Program-made: the position numbers and the translations under genes | Shown: positions 25,375 to 34,144 of the stretch, piece after piece | Numbering within the stretch: position 1 is the stretch's first letter | How the letters are laid out: the number at the start of each line of letters is the position of its first letter | The notes under the pieces: model-generated | The model's input: only the letters and a program-made list of their open reading frames with translations | The model's database searches: none | Told to the model about the DNA's origin: nothing | Assembly: GCF_040361435.1 (NCBI RefSeq) | Contig: NZ_APNL01000011.1 | Span: forward strand, 78,564 to 142,563 | DNA from: Salinisphaera sp002433465 | Lineage (GTDB): Bacteria > Pseudomonadota > Gammaproteobacteria > Nevskiales > Salinisphaeraceae | Length of the DNA: 64,000 bases | Direction: 5' to 3'

Positions 25375-25408
25375 AACGCCCGCTTCGTGCTACGAGCCGG
25401 CGGGCGTT
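25375..25408. promoter_or_regulatory. Second hairpin between dctP and dctQ
   Basis: AACGCCCGC and GCGGGCGTT form a 9-bp stem with a further TCGT/ACGA stem inside. It ends 19 bp before the dctQ ATG and may modulate translation or RNA stability. Confidence 0.45.
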
Positions 25409-25427
25409 GTCCTCGTGGGAGGAGACC

Positions 25428-25970
25428 ATGAAGTTTCTAGCCGGGTGCGCGACGGCCATATCCTGGATGAATGATCGAATCGGCCGTTGGCTGATCTGTT
25501 ATCTGCCAATGGTGATGTTCTTGCTCTTGGTTATCGAGGTGGTCGCTCGATATGTTTTTGCCGCGCCAACGATCTGGGCCTCCGAGCTGGCTCAGATGGT
25601 CTTTGCGCTTTATGTGATTCTCTCCGGCGGATATCTGCTTTTTCACGACAGTCATGTCCGCGTGGACGTGATCTATTCAAGATTTTCGGCGAAAGGGAAG
25701 GCTATCGCCGACATCGCAACGTCACTGCTGTTTTTCGCGTTCGTATTGGTTCTTCTCAAAGAGGGCTGGAACGTTGCCGAAGGCGCGGTAAGCCGCTGGG
25801 AAAGCTCGCACTCTGCCTGGGACCCGCCGATATGGCCGCTGAAGGTCGCGATCCCTGTGGGTGCCGGCCTGCTGCTGCTTCAGGGCGTGGCCAAACTGAT
25901 CCGCGACATCGAGATTCTCGTTTGCAGTTCTCCGGCGCCAGCGCGTAGCGACGAGCGGAGTGCGCCATGA
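25428..25970 (+). CDS. TRAP transporter small permease subunit (DctQ family)
   Basis: 180 residues with four membrane helices, the DctQ size and layout. Family features are RYVFAAPTIWASELAQMVF and LLFHDSHVRVDVIYSRFS. It pairs with the large permease subunit encoded next. The ATG at 25428 has GGAGGAG just upstream; the longer frame from 25407 starts inside that ribosome site. It overlaps dctM by 4 nt. Confidence 0.92.
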   Translation: MKFLAGCATAISWMNDRIGRWLICYLPMVMFLLLVIEVVARYVFAAPTIWASELAQMVFALYVILSGGYLLFHDSHVRVDVIYSRFSAKGKAIADIATSLLFFAFVLVLLKEGWNVAEGAVSRWESSHSAWDPPIWPLKVAIPVGAGLLLLQGVAKLIRDIEILVCSSPAPARSDERSAP

Positions 25971-27280
25971 GTACCGAACTGCTTACGTTACTTTTCTTCG
26001 GCTCGTTGTTCCTGTTCGTTTTTCTGGGGGCACCGCTTGCGTTCGTGCTGGGCGGGGTGTCGTCGGTATTTCTCTACTGCACCTGGGGTATCGACGGCTT
26101 CTTTCTGATCGGCGGCCGCGTGTGGTCGACGATGAACAGCTTCACGCTTGTTTCTATCCCGCTTTTCATTCTGATGGCGCTTATTCTGGAGCGCACCGGC
26201 ATCGCAGATGCCCTGTATCGGATGATGCATCTGTGGATTGGCAATGTTCGCGGTGGGCTGGCGGTCGGTACCGTGGTGATCTGTACGATCTTTGCCGCCA
26301 TGGTGGGCATCAGTGGAGCGGCCGTCGTGTCGATGGCAGCCGTGGCGCTACCGGCGATGCTGGATCGCGGCTACGACAAGAAACTTGCGCTGGGGTCGAT
26401 CAACGCCGGGGGCGGTCTTGGCATTCTGATCCCGCCCAGCGTGGTCATGATCATCTACGCGCTGAATACCGGCACGTCGGTGGGGGCGTTGTTCGCCGCG
26501 GGCATCATGCCCGGCATTCTGCTGGCCACACTGGTGTCGCTTTATATCCTTTTGCGGTGCTGGCTGCAGCCTGAGCTGGCACCGGCGCTACCCGACCACG
26601 AGAAGGGGGACTGGAACGAAAAGTTCCGCGCTCTGCGAGCCGTGCTGTTGCCAATGGGTATCGTGATGATGGTGCTCGGTTCCATTCTGAGCGGCATCGC
26701 GACACCCACCGAAGGCGCCGCGATCGGGGTACTGGGCGCATTGATCGCGGCGCTCGTCCACGGCTCGTTTTCAATATCGATGCTGCGGCAGGCGCTGCTC
26801 AAGACGCTCGCTATATCCGGCATGATCATGTGGATCATGATCGGCGCACAGGTGTTCAGCACCGCCTACAACGCCATGGGCGCGCAAAGCTTCATCATGG
26901 ATCTTGTCGCCAATATTCCCGGTGGTGCTGTCGGCGCGCTCGTTGTCATGCTCACGATCGTTTTTCTGCTCGGGATGGTCCTCGACCCAATCGGCATCAT
27001 GTTGATCACGCTGCCGGTCTTTAGCCCGATCGTCAGCCAGTACGGGTTCGACCCGGTGTGGTTCGGCATCCTGTTCGTCATCATGATGGAAGTCGGCTAC
27101 ATGACGCCGCCGTTCGGGTTCAATCTCTTCTACCTGAAAGGCGCTGCGCCGCCGGAGATCTCCATGGGCGATATTTACAAGTCCGTGGGCCCGTACGTCG
27201 CCGTCATCATCGCGGGTCTCGTGCTGATCGCGGTCTTTCCGCAAATTGCGCTTTGGTTGCCTGGGGTACTGCACGAGTGA
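25967..27280 (+). CDS. TRAP transporter large permease subunit (DctM family)
   Basis: 437 residues with about twelve membrane segments. It shows the TRAP large-subunit signatures: N-terminal GAPLAFVLGG, the GGGLGILIPPSVVMIIYAL motif, and near the C terminus GYMTPPFGFNLFYLKGAAP. It drives Na+- or proton-coupled uptake of the acid delivered by the DctP protein. An ATGA overlap with dctQ indicates coupled translation. Confidence 0.94.
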   Translation: MSTELLTLLFFGSLFLFVFLGAPLAFVLGGVSSVFLYCTWGIDGFFLIGGRVWSTMNSFTLVSIPLFILMALILERTGIADALYRMMHLWIGNVRGGLAVGTVVICTIFAAMVGISGAAVVSMAAVALPAMLDRGYDKKLALGSINAGGGLGILIPPSVVMIIYALNTGTSVGALFAAGIMPGILLATLVSLYILLRCWLQPELAPALPDHEKGDWNEKFRALRAVLLPMGIVMMVLGSILSGIATPTEGAAIGVLGALIAALVHGSFSISMLRQALLKTLAISGMIMWIMIGAQVFSTAYNAMGAQSFIMDLVANIPGGAVGALVVMLTIVFLLGMVLDPIGIMLITLPVFSPIVSQYGFDPVWFGILFVIMMEVGYMTPPFGFNLFYLKGAAPPEISMGDIYKSVGPYVAVIIAGLVLIAVFPQIALWLPGVLHE

Positions 27281-27369
27281 GCACCGAACTGATGAGCAGG
27301 TCGAGCAGGGCCTGCAAGGTTCTGCTTCGATCGTCCCGGGCGCGTCGAGAGATGCGCTCGGCCTGCGGC

Positions 27370-27415
27370 GGCAACGCCGCCAAGCTCATGCGGCCGCATG
27401 GGCGGCGGCGTTGCC
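27370..27415. repeat. Large dyad between dctM and the PucR-type regulator
   Basis: GGCAACGCCGCC (27370-27381) pairs with GGCGGCGTTGCC (27404-27415), and between them is the 14-bp perfect palindrome CATGCGGCCGCATG (27387-27400). There is no T-tract. It may be an operator for the adjacent regulator or an mRNA 3' hairpin. Confidence 0.5.
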
Positions 27416-27503
27416 ATGGCTGCGGCTTGCCTGAGGTGCGGCCGCTCGCCTTGGCCGCCCGCGGTGCTGCCGTGTTTGTATCGGGCACCGCCTGTTAATA
27501 TCC

Positions 27504-29480
27504 ATGAACGTCATAAGCAGTGAGCATTCCGTAGAACAAACCTATCAAAGACTGTTCTCCGAGCTTGAGCAGGGCGCTGATCTGGGTACGCTCACCGCGC
27601 TGCTTTTGGAGATCGAAACGTCGCAGGTGGATGACGCGTCGAAACAGGGGCTGGTGAATGCCGCCAAGCAGGCCATTGCGCTCTGCCGCCGGCTTGCACA
27701 GTACCAGCAGCGTGACCGCGCGCTGCGCTCGGTTTTCGAAATAGCGCAGACGCTGACCGCTCTGGACTGCCTGGACGATGTCCTGTTCAACATCGTCGAG
27801 CGTAGCCGCAAGCTTCTGGGTAGCGATCTTGCATGGCTGGCCGGCGAAGAAGATGGCCAGGCCAAGGTAATCGCCATCGACGGCGCCACGACCGCTGCGA
27901 TCCGCGAGATGGAATGTCCGATCGGCTACGGTATTTCCGGTTATGTTGCACGGCACCGCACGCCGTTTTCGACTCAGGATTACCTGAGCGACGATCGCAT
28001 CGAACATACGGAGTTCGTCGACTACCGCATTCGCCTTGAAAAGCTGCGTTCCCTGATTGGTGTACCGATCGTCACCGATAATCGAGTCATCGGCGTGCTC
28101 ATTATTGGCGATCGGAGTCATCGTATTCACCATGCTTGGGAGGTCTCGACACTGGCAACCCTGGCCGCGCATGCCGGCGTCGCTATTCAGAATGCGCGCA
28201 ACAACGATCAGAAATCGGCCGCGCTGCAGTCGGAGTTACGCGCGAATGCAGAGCTGGAATATCGCATTCGGGCGCTGGAGCAGACCAACGCGGCGCACGA
28301 ATTGCTATCCAGGCAGCTTGCGGACGGTGTCGATCTTCAGCAGTTGCTTGAGCATATGGCACAGATACTCTCCGGTGCCGTGACGTTTTTCGACCCGGCG
28401 GGGAAGATCGTGGCCAGCGCGCTGCAGCCGCCAGACGGTGATGTCCTCGCTGAGCCTGATGGCCGCGATGCCGCACGTCCACGTGAGGTCGGCGGGCTGT
28501 ACGCGGAGTCGGAAGAGAGTCGCTCCACGGGTCGATCGCTCGTGGTTCACGCGAATCCGAACGAGCGCCTCATGGCCGTATCGAGCGGCGACGATTATCT
28601 GGGCCACCTCGTTATACGCACGTCGACGCCTTTGGCGGATCATCAAGTTCGAATCTTCGAACGATGTGCAAACGTCGTCGCCGTACTCAAACTGCTGGAA
28701 GAGCGCCGGTTCGCAACGAATCGCGACGACATCAACCTGACCGTAAGAGCGCTGGTCGATTTCGAACAGAACAGCCGAAAAGACCTGTTGCAGCGCGCCA
28801 GACAGCACGGCTTCAACCCGGACGAGCCCATGATGCTGGCGGTCGCTGCGCTGGAGCGATCGAAGATCGCGCATGCGCTCAAGGGGCTTCAGGACCGCTT
28901 GCGCTGGAAAGCGCTGCTCGTGACGGAAATCGATGACCAAATCGTCATTCTTGTGAATGCAACCGATGCCGAAGCGGTTCGCCTGGAGATCGAAAAAGTT
29001 ATCTTCCAGACCTGCAAGGCCGCTGGCACGGCATGCTTATCGTTTGTGATGCACGACCCGTCCATGCTCCCGACCCAGTTCAGCCGCGCGAGGCGCGCGA
29101 ACTCATTGCTGAGGAAACTGCAGCGTGAAAACCGGGTTTTCTACGAGTCGGAGTTGACGGTCTACTCGACTTTATTCGAGCAGACGAGTCCCCAGCGTAT
29201 CGAGCAAATGATCGAATCGACAATCGGTCCGCTTCTCGCTCACGATCGCGCCAAAAAAGCCAGGCTCGCGAGCACGCTACTCACGTTCCTCGAGAATCGG
29301 CAGAACGCGAAAGCGACCGCTCAACGCCTTGATCTGCACGTCAACACGATACATAACCGCCTGGAAAACATTACGAATCTTCTCGGAGCCTGGGATACCG
29401 ACGGACGCGTAATGGAAATACACATGGCGCTAAAGCTCGAAGCTTTGCGTTCGTCGGACGGTACGATCGGCCTCAATTGA
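27504..29480 (+). CDS. GAF-domain transcriptional regulator with PucR-type helix-turn-helix
   Basis: 658 residues. After a helical N terminus (1-75) comes a GAF domain (about 80-225, with IGYGISGYVARHRTPF and LIGVPIVTDNRVIGVLIIGD), a linker coiled coil (about 230-275) and a central sensor-like region. The C terminus has the PucR/CdaR-type HTH: TLLTFLENRQNAKATAQRLD followed by LHVNTIHNRLENI. Such proteins respond to small aromatic or purine metabolites and regulate catabolic genes. It directly follows the ligase-TRAP group and probably controls it. A paralogous role elsewhere cannot be excluded. Confidence 0.85.
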   Translation: MNVISSEHSVEQTYQRLFSELEQGADLGTLTALLLEIETSQVDDASKQGLVNAAKQAIALCRRLAQYQQRDRALRSVFEIAQTLTALDCLDDVLFNIVERSRKLLGSDLAWLAGEEDGQAKVIAIDGATTAAIREMECPIGYGISGYVARHRTPFSTQDYLSDDRIEHTEFVDYRIRLEKLRSLIGVPIVTDNRVIGVLIIGDRSHRIHHAWEVSTLATLAAHAGVAIQNARNNDQKSAALQSELRANAELEYRIRALEQTNAAHELLSRQLADGVDLQQLLEHMAQILSGAVTFFDPAGKIVASALQPPDGDVLAEPDGRDAARPREVGGLYAESEESRSTGRSLVVHANPNERLMAVSSGDDYLGHLVIRTSTPLADHQVRIFERCANVVAVLKLLEERRFATNRDDINLTVRALVDFEQNSRKDLLQRARQHGFNPDEPMMLAVAALERSKIAHALKGLQDRLRWKALLVTEIDDQIVILVNATDAEAVRLEIEKVIFQTCKAAGTACLSFVMHDPSMLPTQFSRARRANSLLRKLQRENRVFYESELTVYSTLFEQTSPQRIEQMIESTIGPLLAHDRAKKARLASTLLTFLENRQNAKATAQRLDLHVNTIHNRLENITNLLGAWDTDGRVMEIHMALKLEALRSSDGTIGLN

Positions 29481-29825
29481 AAGATCGGGTTCGCTAGTCA
29501 AAGCCAGGGCGTTGATCGCAGCCGTGGTCTGTGCCCGTTTGCCTGCCCACGCGCTATCGTTGATCAGCTTTCAAGAGCACCGGCCTTCTCCATAGCCTGA
29601 ACGGGCGAAGGGGCGGGGTAGACACCGGGTCTGCGCCGGTTATCTCCTCTAATAAATGCGTTTGCGCTGCCGATAACTTGATTGCGGTTGCGACTTCGGC
29701 GGCGTGCGTTTACAAGCCCGGCCCGTCGGATATGGCGCGTATCGAGGCGCCGCTACGATACACGGGCGGCGCTTATCGCCCGCTAACAACTCGCGCTGCA
29801 ACGGGAAACAAGACAAAGGACAGGT
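29481..29825. other. Intergenic region with a sigma-28-like promoter
   Basis: No gene is supported. It contains the promoter-like element at 29650-29676 described separately. Confidence 0.4.
29650..29676 (+). promoter_or_regulatory. Sigma-28 (FliA)-type promoter before the diguanylate cyclase
   Basis: TAAT (29650-29653), then 15 bases, then GCCGATAA (29669-29676), against the consensus TAAA-N15-GCCGATAA. It is 150 bp upstream of the GGDEF gene. Confidence 0.55.
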
Positions 29826-31052
29826 ATGGCGCGTCATCAGGAGTGGCCCTGGCGTATTCTCGATCGGCACGGGTTAACGCTGACCAACCCGATGGACTGG
29901 CGTGCGATCGATCGGCACATACTGCTGGCGGTGCTCGTGATGCTCGCCCCGCTGTGCTTGGGGGGCTATCTGCTGGGGACCCTGGTGATAGCGCCGGAAT
30001 TCCTGCACGTCGACGTGGCGATCGCGCTCCTGGCTTTCTATGCTCTGTTCAGCGTGGTGTTTGGCAGCCTTATCACCAGCGCGTTCTTTCTGCGCCGCCA
30101 AGTCGACGAATGGCACAGCTTTGAATACGTCGTCATCTACGGCTTTATCGTGGTCGTGCTGCTGACCGGTTATCTAACCGGAACCTATCTATCGCACGCA
30201 TTGCTGCTGCTTTTTCTCGGGGTCAATATCACCAGCGCGCTTTCCGATGTCGACAAAATCCGCGTTGCGTACTGGCAAGTCGGCGCTGTGTTGATTGTCA
30301 TGACCGGTGTGAACCTGCTGGGCTGGACGACCTATGCCCCGCTGTTCAGCCAGTCCGTACACACTCCGGCGGGCGCGCCGTTCATGGGCTGGTTCTTCGC
30401 CGAAATTTTTCTGGCCGGCGTGCTCTTTGCGCTGGTCTATCTGGTCACGTCGGCGATCAAGCGTTGGGTGATCCGTGAGGAATTATTCAAGAACATGTCC
30501 AAGACGGATGGGCTGACCCAGTTAACCAACCGCAGCACGTTCATCGACCAGGCCAGCAAAGAAATCGCCCGCGGCAAGCGTTTTATAGATGAATCCCGTC
30601 CGTGGATAAGCTGTGTGATGATCGACCTGGACTATTTCAAACAGATCAACGACACCCTCGGTCATGCGGCCGGCGATGCCACGCTCGTCGACGTATCGCG
30701 GATCCTGAAGAACAACGTTCGTGAATACGACGAAGTAGGCCGCTACGGGGGTGAGGAGTTTTCGGTAATGCTACCGGCGACCGGCCCGGAAACGGCGCGA
30801 GCCATCGCCGAGCGATTGCGGCATGCGATCGAAGCCTCGGAGGTTCATTACGGCGACCGACCCATTCGCTATACCGCAAGCTTCGGTGTCGCCTCCCAAC
30901 GGTATGCCCAACTCGAAGAACTTAACGACCTGCTCAAGGAGGCCGACGCCGCACTCTACGACGCCAAGAGATCCGGTCGAAACCGCGTCGTTTTCTACAA
31001 TTCCGATGTCGGCGCGGGGCGAAGTGGGAAGCAGGTCAAGGCGCTCGGCTGA
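29826..31052 (+). CDS. Membrane-bound diguanylate cyclase (GGDEF)
   Basis: 408 residues. About six membrane helices occupy 30-215 as the sensory part; a GGDEF domain follows from about 225. The active-site motif GGEEF is at 308-312, and the inhibitory I-site RxxD (REYD) is at 299-302, exactly five residues before it. Metal- and GTP-binding residues are in VMIDLDYFKQINDTLGHAAGD. It should make c-di-GMP with product inhibition. A sigma-28-like promoter lies upstream, which would tie it to motility. Confidence 0.92.
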   Translation: MARHQEWPWRILDRHGLTLTNPMDWRAIDRHILLAVLVMLAPLCLGGYLLGTLVIAPEFLHVDVAIALLAFYALFSVVFGSLITSAFFLRRQVDEWHSFEYVVIYGFIVVVLLTGYLTGTYLSHALLLLFLGVNITSALSDVDKIRVAYWQVGAVLIVMTGVNLLGWTTYAPLFSQSVHTPAGAPFMGWFFAEIFLAGVLFALVYLVTSAIKRWVIREELFKNMSKTDGLTQLTNRSTFIDQASKEIARGKRFIDESRPWISCVMIDLDYFKQINDTLGHAAGDATLVDVSRILKNNVREYDEVGRYGGEEFSVMLPATGPETARAIAERLRHAIEASEVHYGDRPIRYTASFGVASQRYAQLEELNDLLKEADAALYDAKRSGRNRVVFYNSDVGAGRSGKQVKALG

Positions 31053-31076
31053 CAAAGGACGGGAGCCGGGGAGGTT

Positions 31077-31520
31077 GTGCGTTTTTTGACCGGCGAGGGT
31101 AAGAGTCGCCTCAAACGCTTCCTAACGCCTCGGACTGCCAGAATGGGTTGGCTGGTGCTCACGGGTATCGCGTCCTTTGTCGCTATGAAAGTGGCCGATT
31201 ACAAGGAATATCAGTTCGGTGAGGTGTTCTGTTCGAGCCTGCTTTCGCAACGGGACGAGATCGAGTTCGAGTCCCAAGACTTTGAGAATGAAAAATCCTA
31301 CGCGAGCTTTCGGTCAACGGAACCGCTTGATTCCGTCGAGCAAGCGCGCGCTTATAGTGCGGAGCTGGATGGCGTTTTGACGGCTACGTTTTGCGAGGCC
31401 CGGGCGATAGCGGAACTCGAAGACGAACAGGACCATTTCATGGTTGTTATTAGAGGGTCCTTAGACGGCTCTAATAGGATTATCGTCAGCAAGATTATGT
31501 CCGGCGATAGCTGCCAGTAA
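31077..31520 (+). CDS. Small membrane-anchored protein of unknown function
   Basis: 147 residues from a GTG with GGGGAGG close upstream. One N-terminal membrane helix (about 22-40) is followed by an acidic soluble domain with three cysteines. No family is recognised. It begins 24 bp after the GGDEF gene and could be co-transcribed with it. Confidence 0.55.
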   Translation: MRFLTGEGKSRLKRFLTPRTARMGWLVLTGIASFVAMKVADYKEYQFGEVFCSSLLSQRDEIEFESQDFENEKSYASFRSTEPLDSVEQARAYSAELDGVLTATFCEARAIAELEDEQDHFMVVIRGSLDGSNRIIVSKIMSGDSCQ

Positions 31521-31742
31521 GCGGGTCGCTTCAGGTTCCAATCGCGATAAGGCCGTTCTGGGCGGGGCTTCGTTAGGCGTTTCGGGGATCGAGGACACTA
31601 CAAACATCGTGGCGCTCCTTGCTGTCATGACGACCCTTGAGAGCCAATTTCCCGCACCGCTGCAGTAGACTGACCGAAGGATGTCCGTAGCGCGACCACC
31701 AATCGCGGTTTGGACGTTGGTCATCACCCAGGGGGCGTCATC

Positions 31743-32282
31743 GTGGAAGTACAGGCCGATACGCAGCACATAGACGGCATTCTCGAACCCTGGCAGGCGA
31801 CTATCGGTCGAGATTACGAGGGCTATCGGAATCATGTGGTTCGGATGGCCACGTTCTGCCTCATGCTCAAGCCTTGCAGCCCGCAGGCGCAACGCCGGAT
31901 CGAGATCGCGGCTTGCTTTCACGATATCGGCATTTGGACCGCCGATACGCTCGACTACCTGGAGCCGTCCGTACCGCCGGCGCTCAGCTACCTCGATGCG
32001 CACGGTCTATCTGATTGGGGGCCGGAAATCACCGAAATGATTCTCGAGCACCATCGCGTTCGCGAGATCACGCACGGGCTAACGCCGCTGGTCGAACTGT
32101 TCAGGAAAGGCGATCTGGTGGATTTCTCGAAGGGAATCGTTCGGTTTGGCCTGCCTAGACGGGTGGTCCGCGACGTCATGCAGACCTACCCGAACGCAGG
32201 ATTCCACCGGATGCTCGTCAAGGCTGCCGGGAAATGGTTTGTCAGGCATCCCCTGAATCCAATGCCGATGATGAAATGGTGA
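31743..32282 (+). CDS. HD-domain phosphohydrolase-like protein
   Basis: 179 residues from GTG at 31743, with AGGGGGC upstream; an in-frame TTG at 31710 would add 11 residues. The HD-type metal motif is CFHDIGIW, with an earlier His in YEGYRNHVVRMATF and later EHHRVREITHG, consistent with a small HD hydrolase. The substrate is unknown; HD-GYP features are absent, so a c-di-GMP phosphodiesterase role is not supported. Confidence 0.75.
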   Translation: MEVQADTQHIDGILEPWQATIGRDYEGYRNHVVRMATFCLMLKPCSPQAQRRIEIAACFHDIGIWTADTLDYLEPSVPPALSYLDAHGLSDWGPEITEMILEHHRVREITHGLTPLVELFRKGDLVDFSKGIVRFGLPRRVVRDVMQTYPNAGFHRMLVKAAGKWFVRHPLNPMPMMKW

Positions 32283-32418
32283 TTGGCTAGCGCGAGCGCG
32301 TCTTGGCGGCGATCGAGCGTCGCGGTACCCGTCGTATTGGAAGTTTCGTTCGTGATACTGGCGCTGACATGGGCACCGACTCGTGGGCCGCGTGAATGAC
32401 CTTCGCCGCGGACTGCGC

Positions 32419-33339
32419 TTACGGTGAGCCTGGTTCGCTGTTGCCTGATGCGACAACACCAAACATCGGTCCGTAGCCCCCGTGCCAGGAGGCGTCATAT
32501 CGGTTGAGGGCGGGGCTGTATATGCCGGCGCCGCGTCCGCCGTCGAGGAACAGGGCATTGGGGCAGTCGAGCCGATCCCGGAACAGCCGGGCGAATTCGT
32601 GGAAGTTCACGCTGCTTTCACTGATGGCGAACCGCACAGCGCCGTTTTTGCACACGCCCACGCCGCTGCGGCGTGTGACCGAGGTGGAACCTTCGATCAG
32701 TGCGGGGTGCAGCACGTTATCGATGACGAGCATGGGCCCGGACTGGGTGGCGAAGCGAGGCGACAGGTCGGCGTCTGCATAGGCCGAGGTGGGGAGAATG
32801 CCCGCGCGGCCGTTCGCAAGATAGAACACGCCGTTGGGTTGCTTGTAGAAGTTGGGCACCCGGGCGGGCATCGCATCGATGCTGCGGGTGTTCAACGGGC
32901 GCAGGGTTTCCCCGTTCTCGATATACAGCCCTACGGGCACGAAGTCGGTGGTGTACATGCCGGCATTCAGGGCGAATTGCAGCGTATCGCCTCGGGCCTG
33001 TATTTCGTCGGCGAGGCGGTCGAATTGGCGATACGGTTCGCCGTGCGCGTCGTGCCAGAACAGGCGTAGATCGCTAGACGCCGGATCGAAGGTGCAGACG
33101 ACATAAGCGCTGTGCGCGAATGATTCGCGCTGGCAGCCGTCTCTCTCGGCCGCCTCGGCGCTGAAGATGAGGCCGACGGATAATAGACAGAGCATAAGGA
33201 ACGGACATATCACCGTCCCGACGAGCTTGCCGGCCAGCGGTCTGGCCCGACGGTAGTTCGACCCATACACCGGCCCGCACTCACGGTCAGAACGCCTGGT
33301 CCGGGAACCGGTAGAGCGAAGTGCGACAAGGTATTGCAT
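32419..33339 (-). CDS. Phosphodiester glycosidase family protein (NAGPA/DUF2233)
   Basis: 306 residues as drawn. A membrane or signal segment (VICPFLMLCLLSVGLIFSAEA) is preceded by about 40 charged residues, so a GTG about 45 codons later, giving a cleaner signal peptide, may be the real start. The mature part has the DUF2233 layout: FALNAGMYTTDFVPVGLYIENG, a free-standing RSGVGVC region, NALFLDGG and the C-terminal MFGVV. Members cleave or bind phosphodiester-linked sugars in the envelope; the substrate here is unknown. Confidence 0.8.
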   Translation of the reverse strand: MQYLVALRSTGSRTRRSDRECGPVYGSNYRRARPLAGKLVGTVICPFLMLCLLSVGLIFSAEAAERDGCQRESFAHSAYVVCTFDPASSDLRLFWHDAHGEPYRQFDRLADEIQARGDTLQFALNAGMYTTDFVPVGLYIENGETLRPLNTRSIDAMPARVPNFYKQPNGVFYLANGRAGILPTSAYADADLSPRFATQSGPMLVIDNVLHPALIEGSTSVTRRSGVGVCKNGAVRFAISESSVNFHEFARLFRDRLDCPNALFLDGGRGAGIYSPALNRYDASWHGGYGPMFGVVASGNSEPGSP

Positions 33340-33604
33340 GGGGCGATCGTATCGCGGACCACGGTATGTTCGTTACCAGGTCCTGGCCAAGACACCCGAC
33401 GATACGGATAGTGCTTTGCCTGTTGATTGGCTGCGTATGCCGGGGCCGTTGTGGAGTTGGGCAGGTGTTTGTGGCGGTGATTGTTTTCACGTCTGACGGG
33501 GTGGTCCATGCCCGCGCCATGATCTATCGCAACCGATGAGCGGCGGCGAGATATAGCATGGCGCCCGAATTCGTCATCGCCATTCTGAATAAAGGGTATG
33601 GATT

Positions 33605-33961
33605 ATGGATAAAGACCAAGCGCTGGCGTTCGCGCATGAGTGGGTGGCGGCATGGAATGCCCATGACCTGGGCGGGATTCTGGCCCATTACGAAGAGGAT
33701 TTCGAAATGACGTCGCCTGCGATCAGTCGCTTGACCGGCGAGGCGTCGGGCAGGCTCAAGGGCAAGGCGGCGGTTGGGGAATACTGGGCGGGCGCGCTGG
33801 AAAAGTTTCCCGGTCTTCGGTTCGAGCTGTTGCATGTGCTCCGGGGCGCGGACAGCGTGACGCTGGTCTATCAGGGCGTGCTTGGGTTGTCTGCCGAAGT
33901 GTTTCATTTTTCGCCGTCGGGGAAGGTCGCGAGGGCTTTCGCGCATTACGATCTACCATGA
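33605..33961 (+). CDS. SnoaL-like / NTF2-like superfamily protein
   Basis: 118 residues. The pattern AFAHEWVAAWNAHDLGGILAHYEEDFEMTSP, then KGKAAVGEYWAGAL and a beta-rich C terminus, is typical of SnoaL-like polyketide-cyclase-fold proteins. The family covers many small enzymes and binding proteins, and no reaction can be assigned. It is a single gene. Confidence 0.8.
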   Translation: MDKDQALAFAHEWVAAWNAHDLGGILAHYEEDFEMTSPAISRLTGEASGRLKGKAAVGEYWAGALEKFPGLRFELLHVLRGADSVTLVYQGVLGLSAEVFHFSPSGKVARAFAHYDLP

Positions 33962-34144
33962 TCGAATGCGGGTGCGGTCGATGCGAACGGGGTCGAACGC
34001 TGCGGCCACGCCTGACGTAACTTTGCACCTGTAATGGCTTTCCAGGTTTCGGCCGGGTTGCCCTTATTCGACGTTGGGCAGGGCACATGGGCGCTTCGAG
34101 TTGAGGCTCCGCCTACATTTTTACGTCGAATGAGCCGGCCGCCG

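Noticed and set aside
31743..32282. HD-GYP c-di-GMP phosphodiesterase
   Set aside because: Only the HD-type metal motif is seen; the GYP motif and the longer HD-GYP domain are missing.
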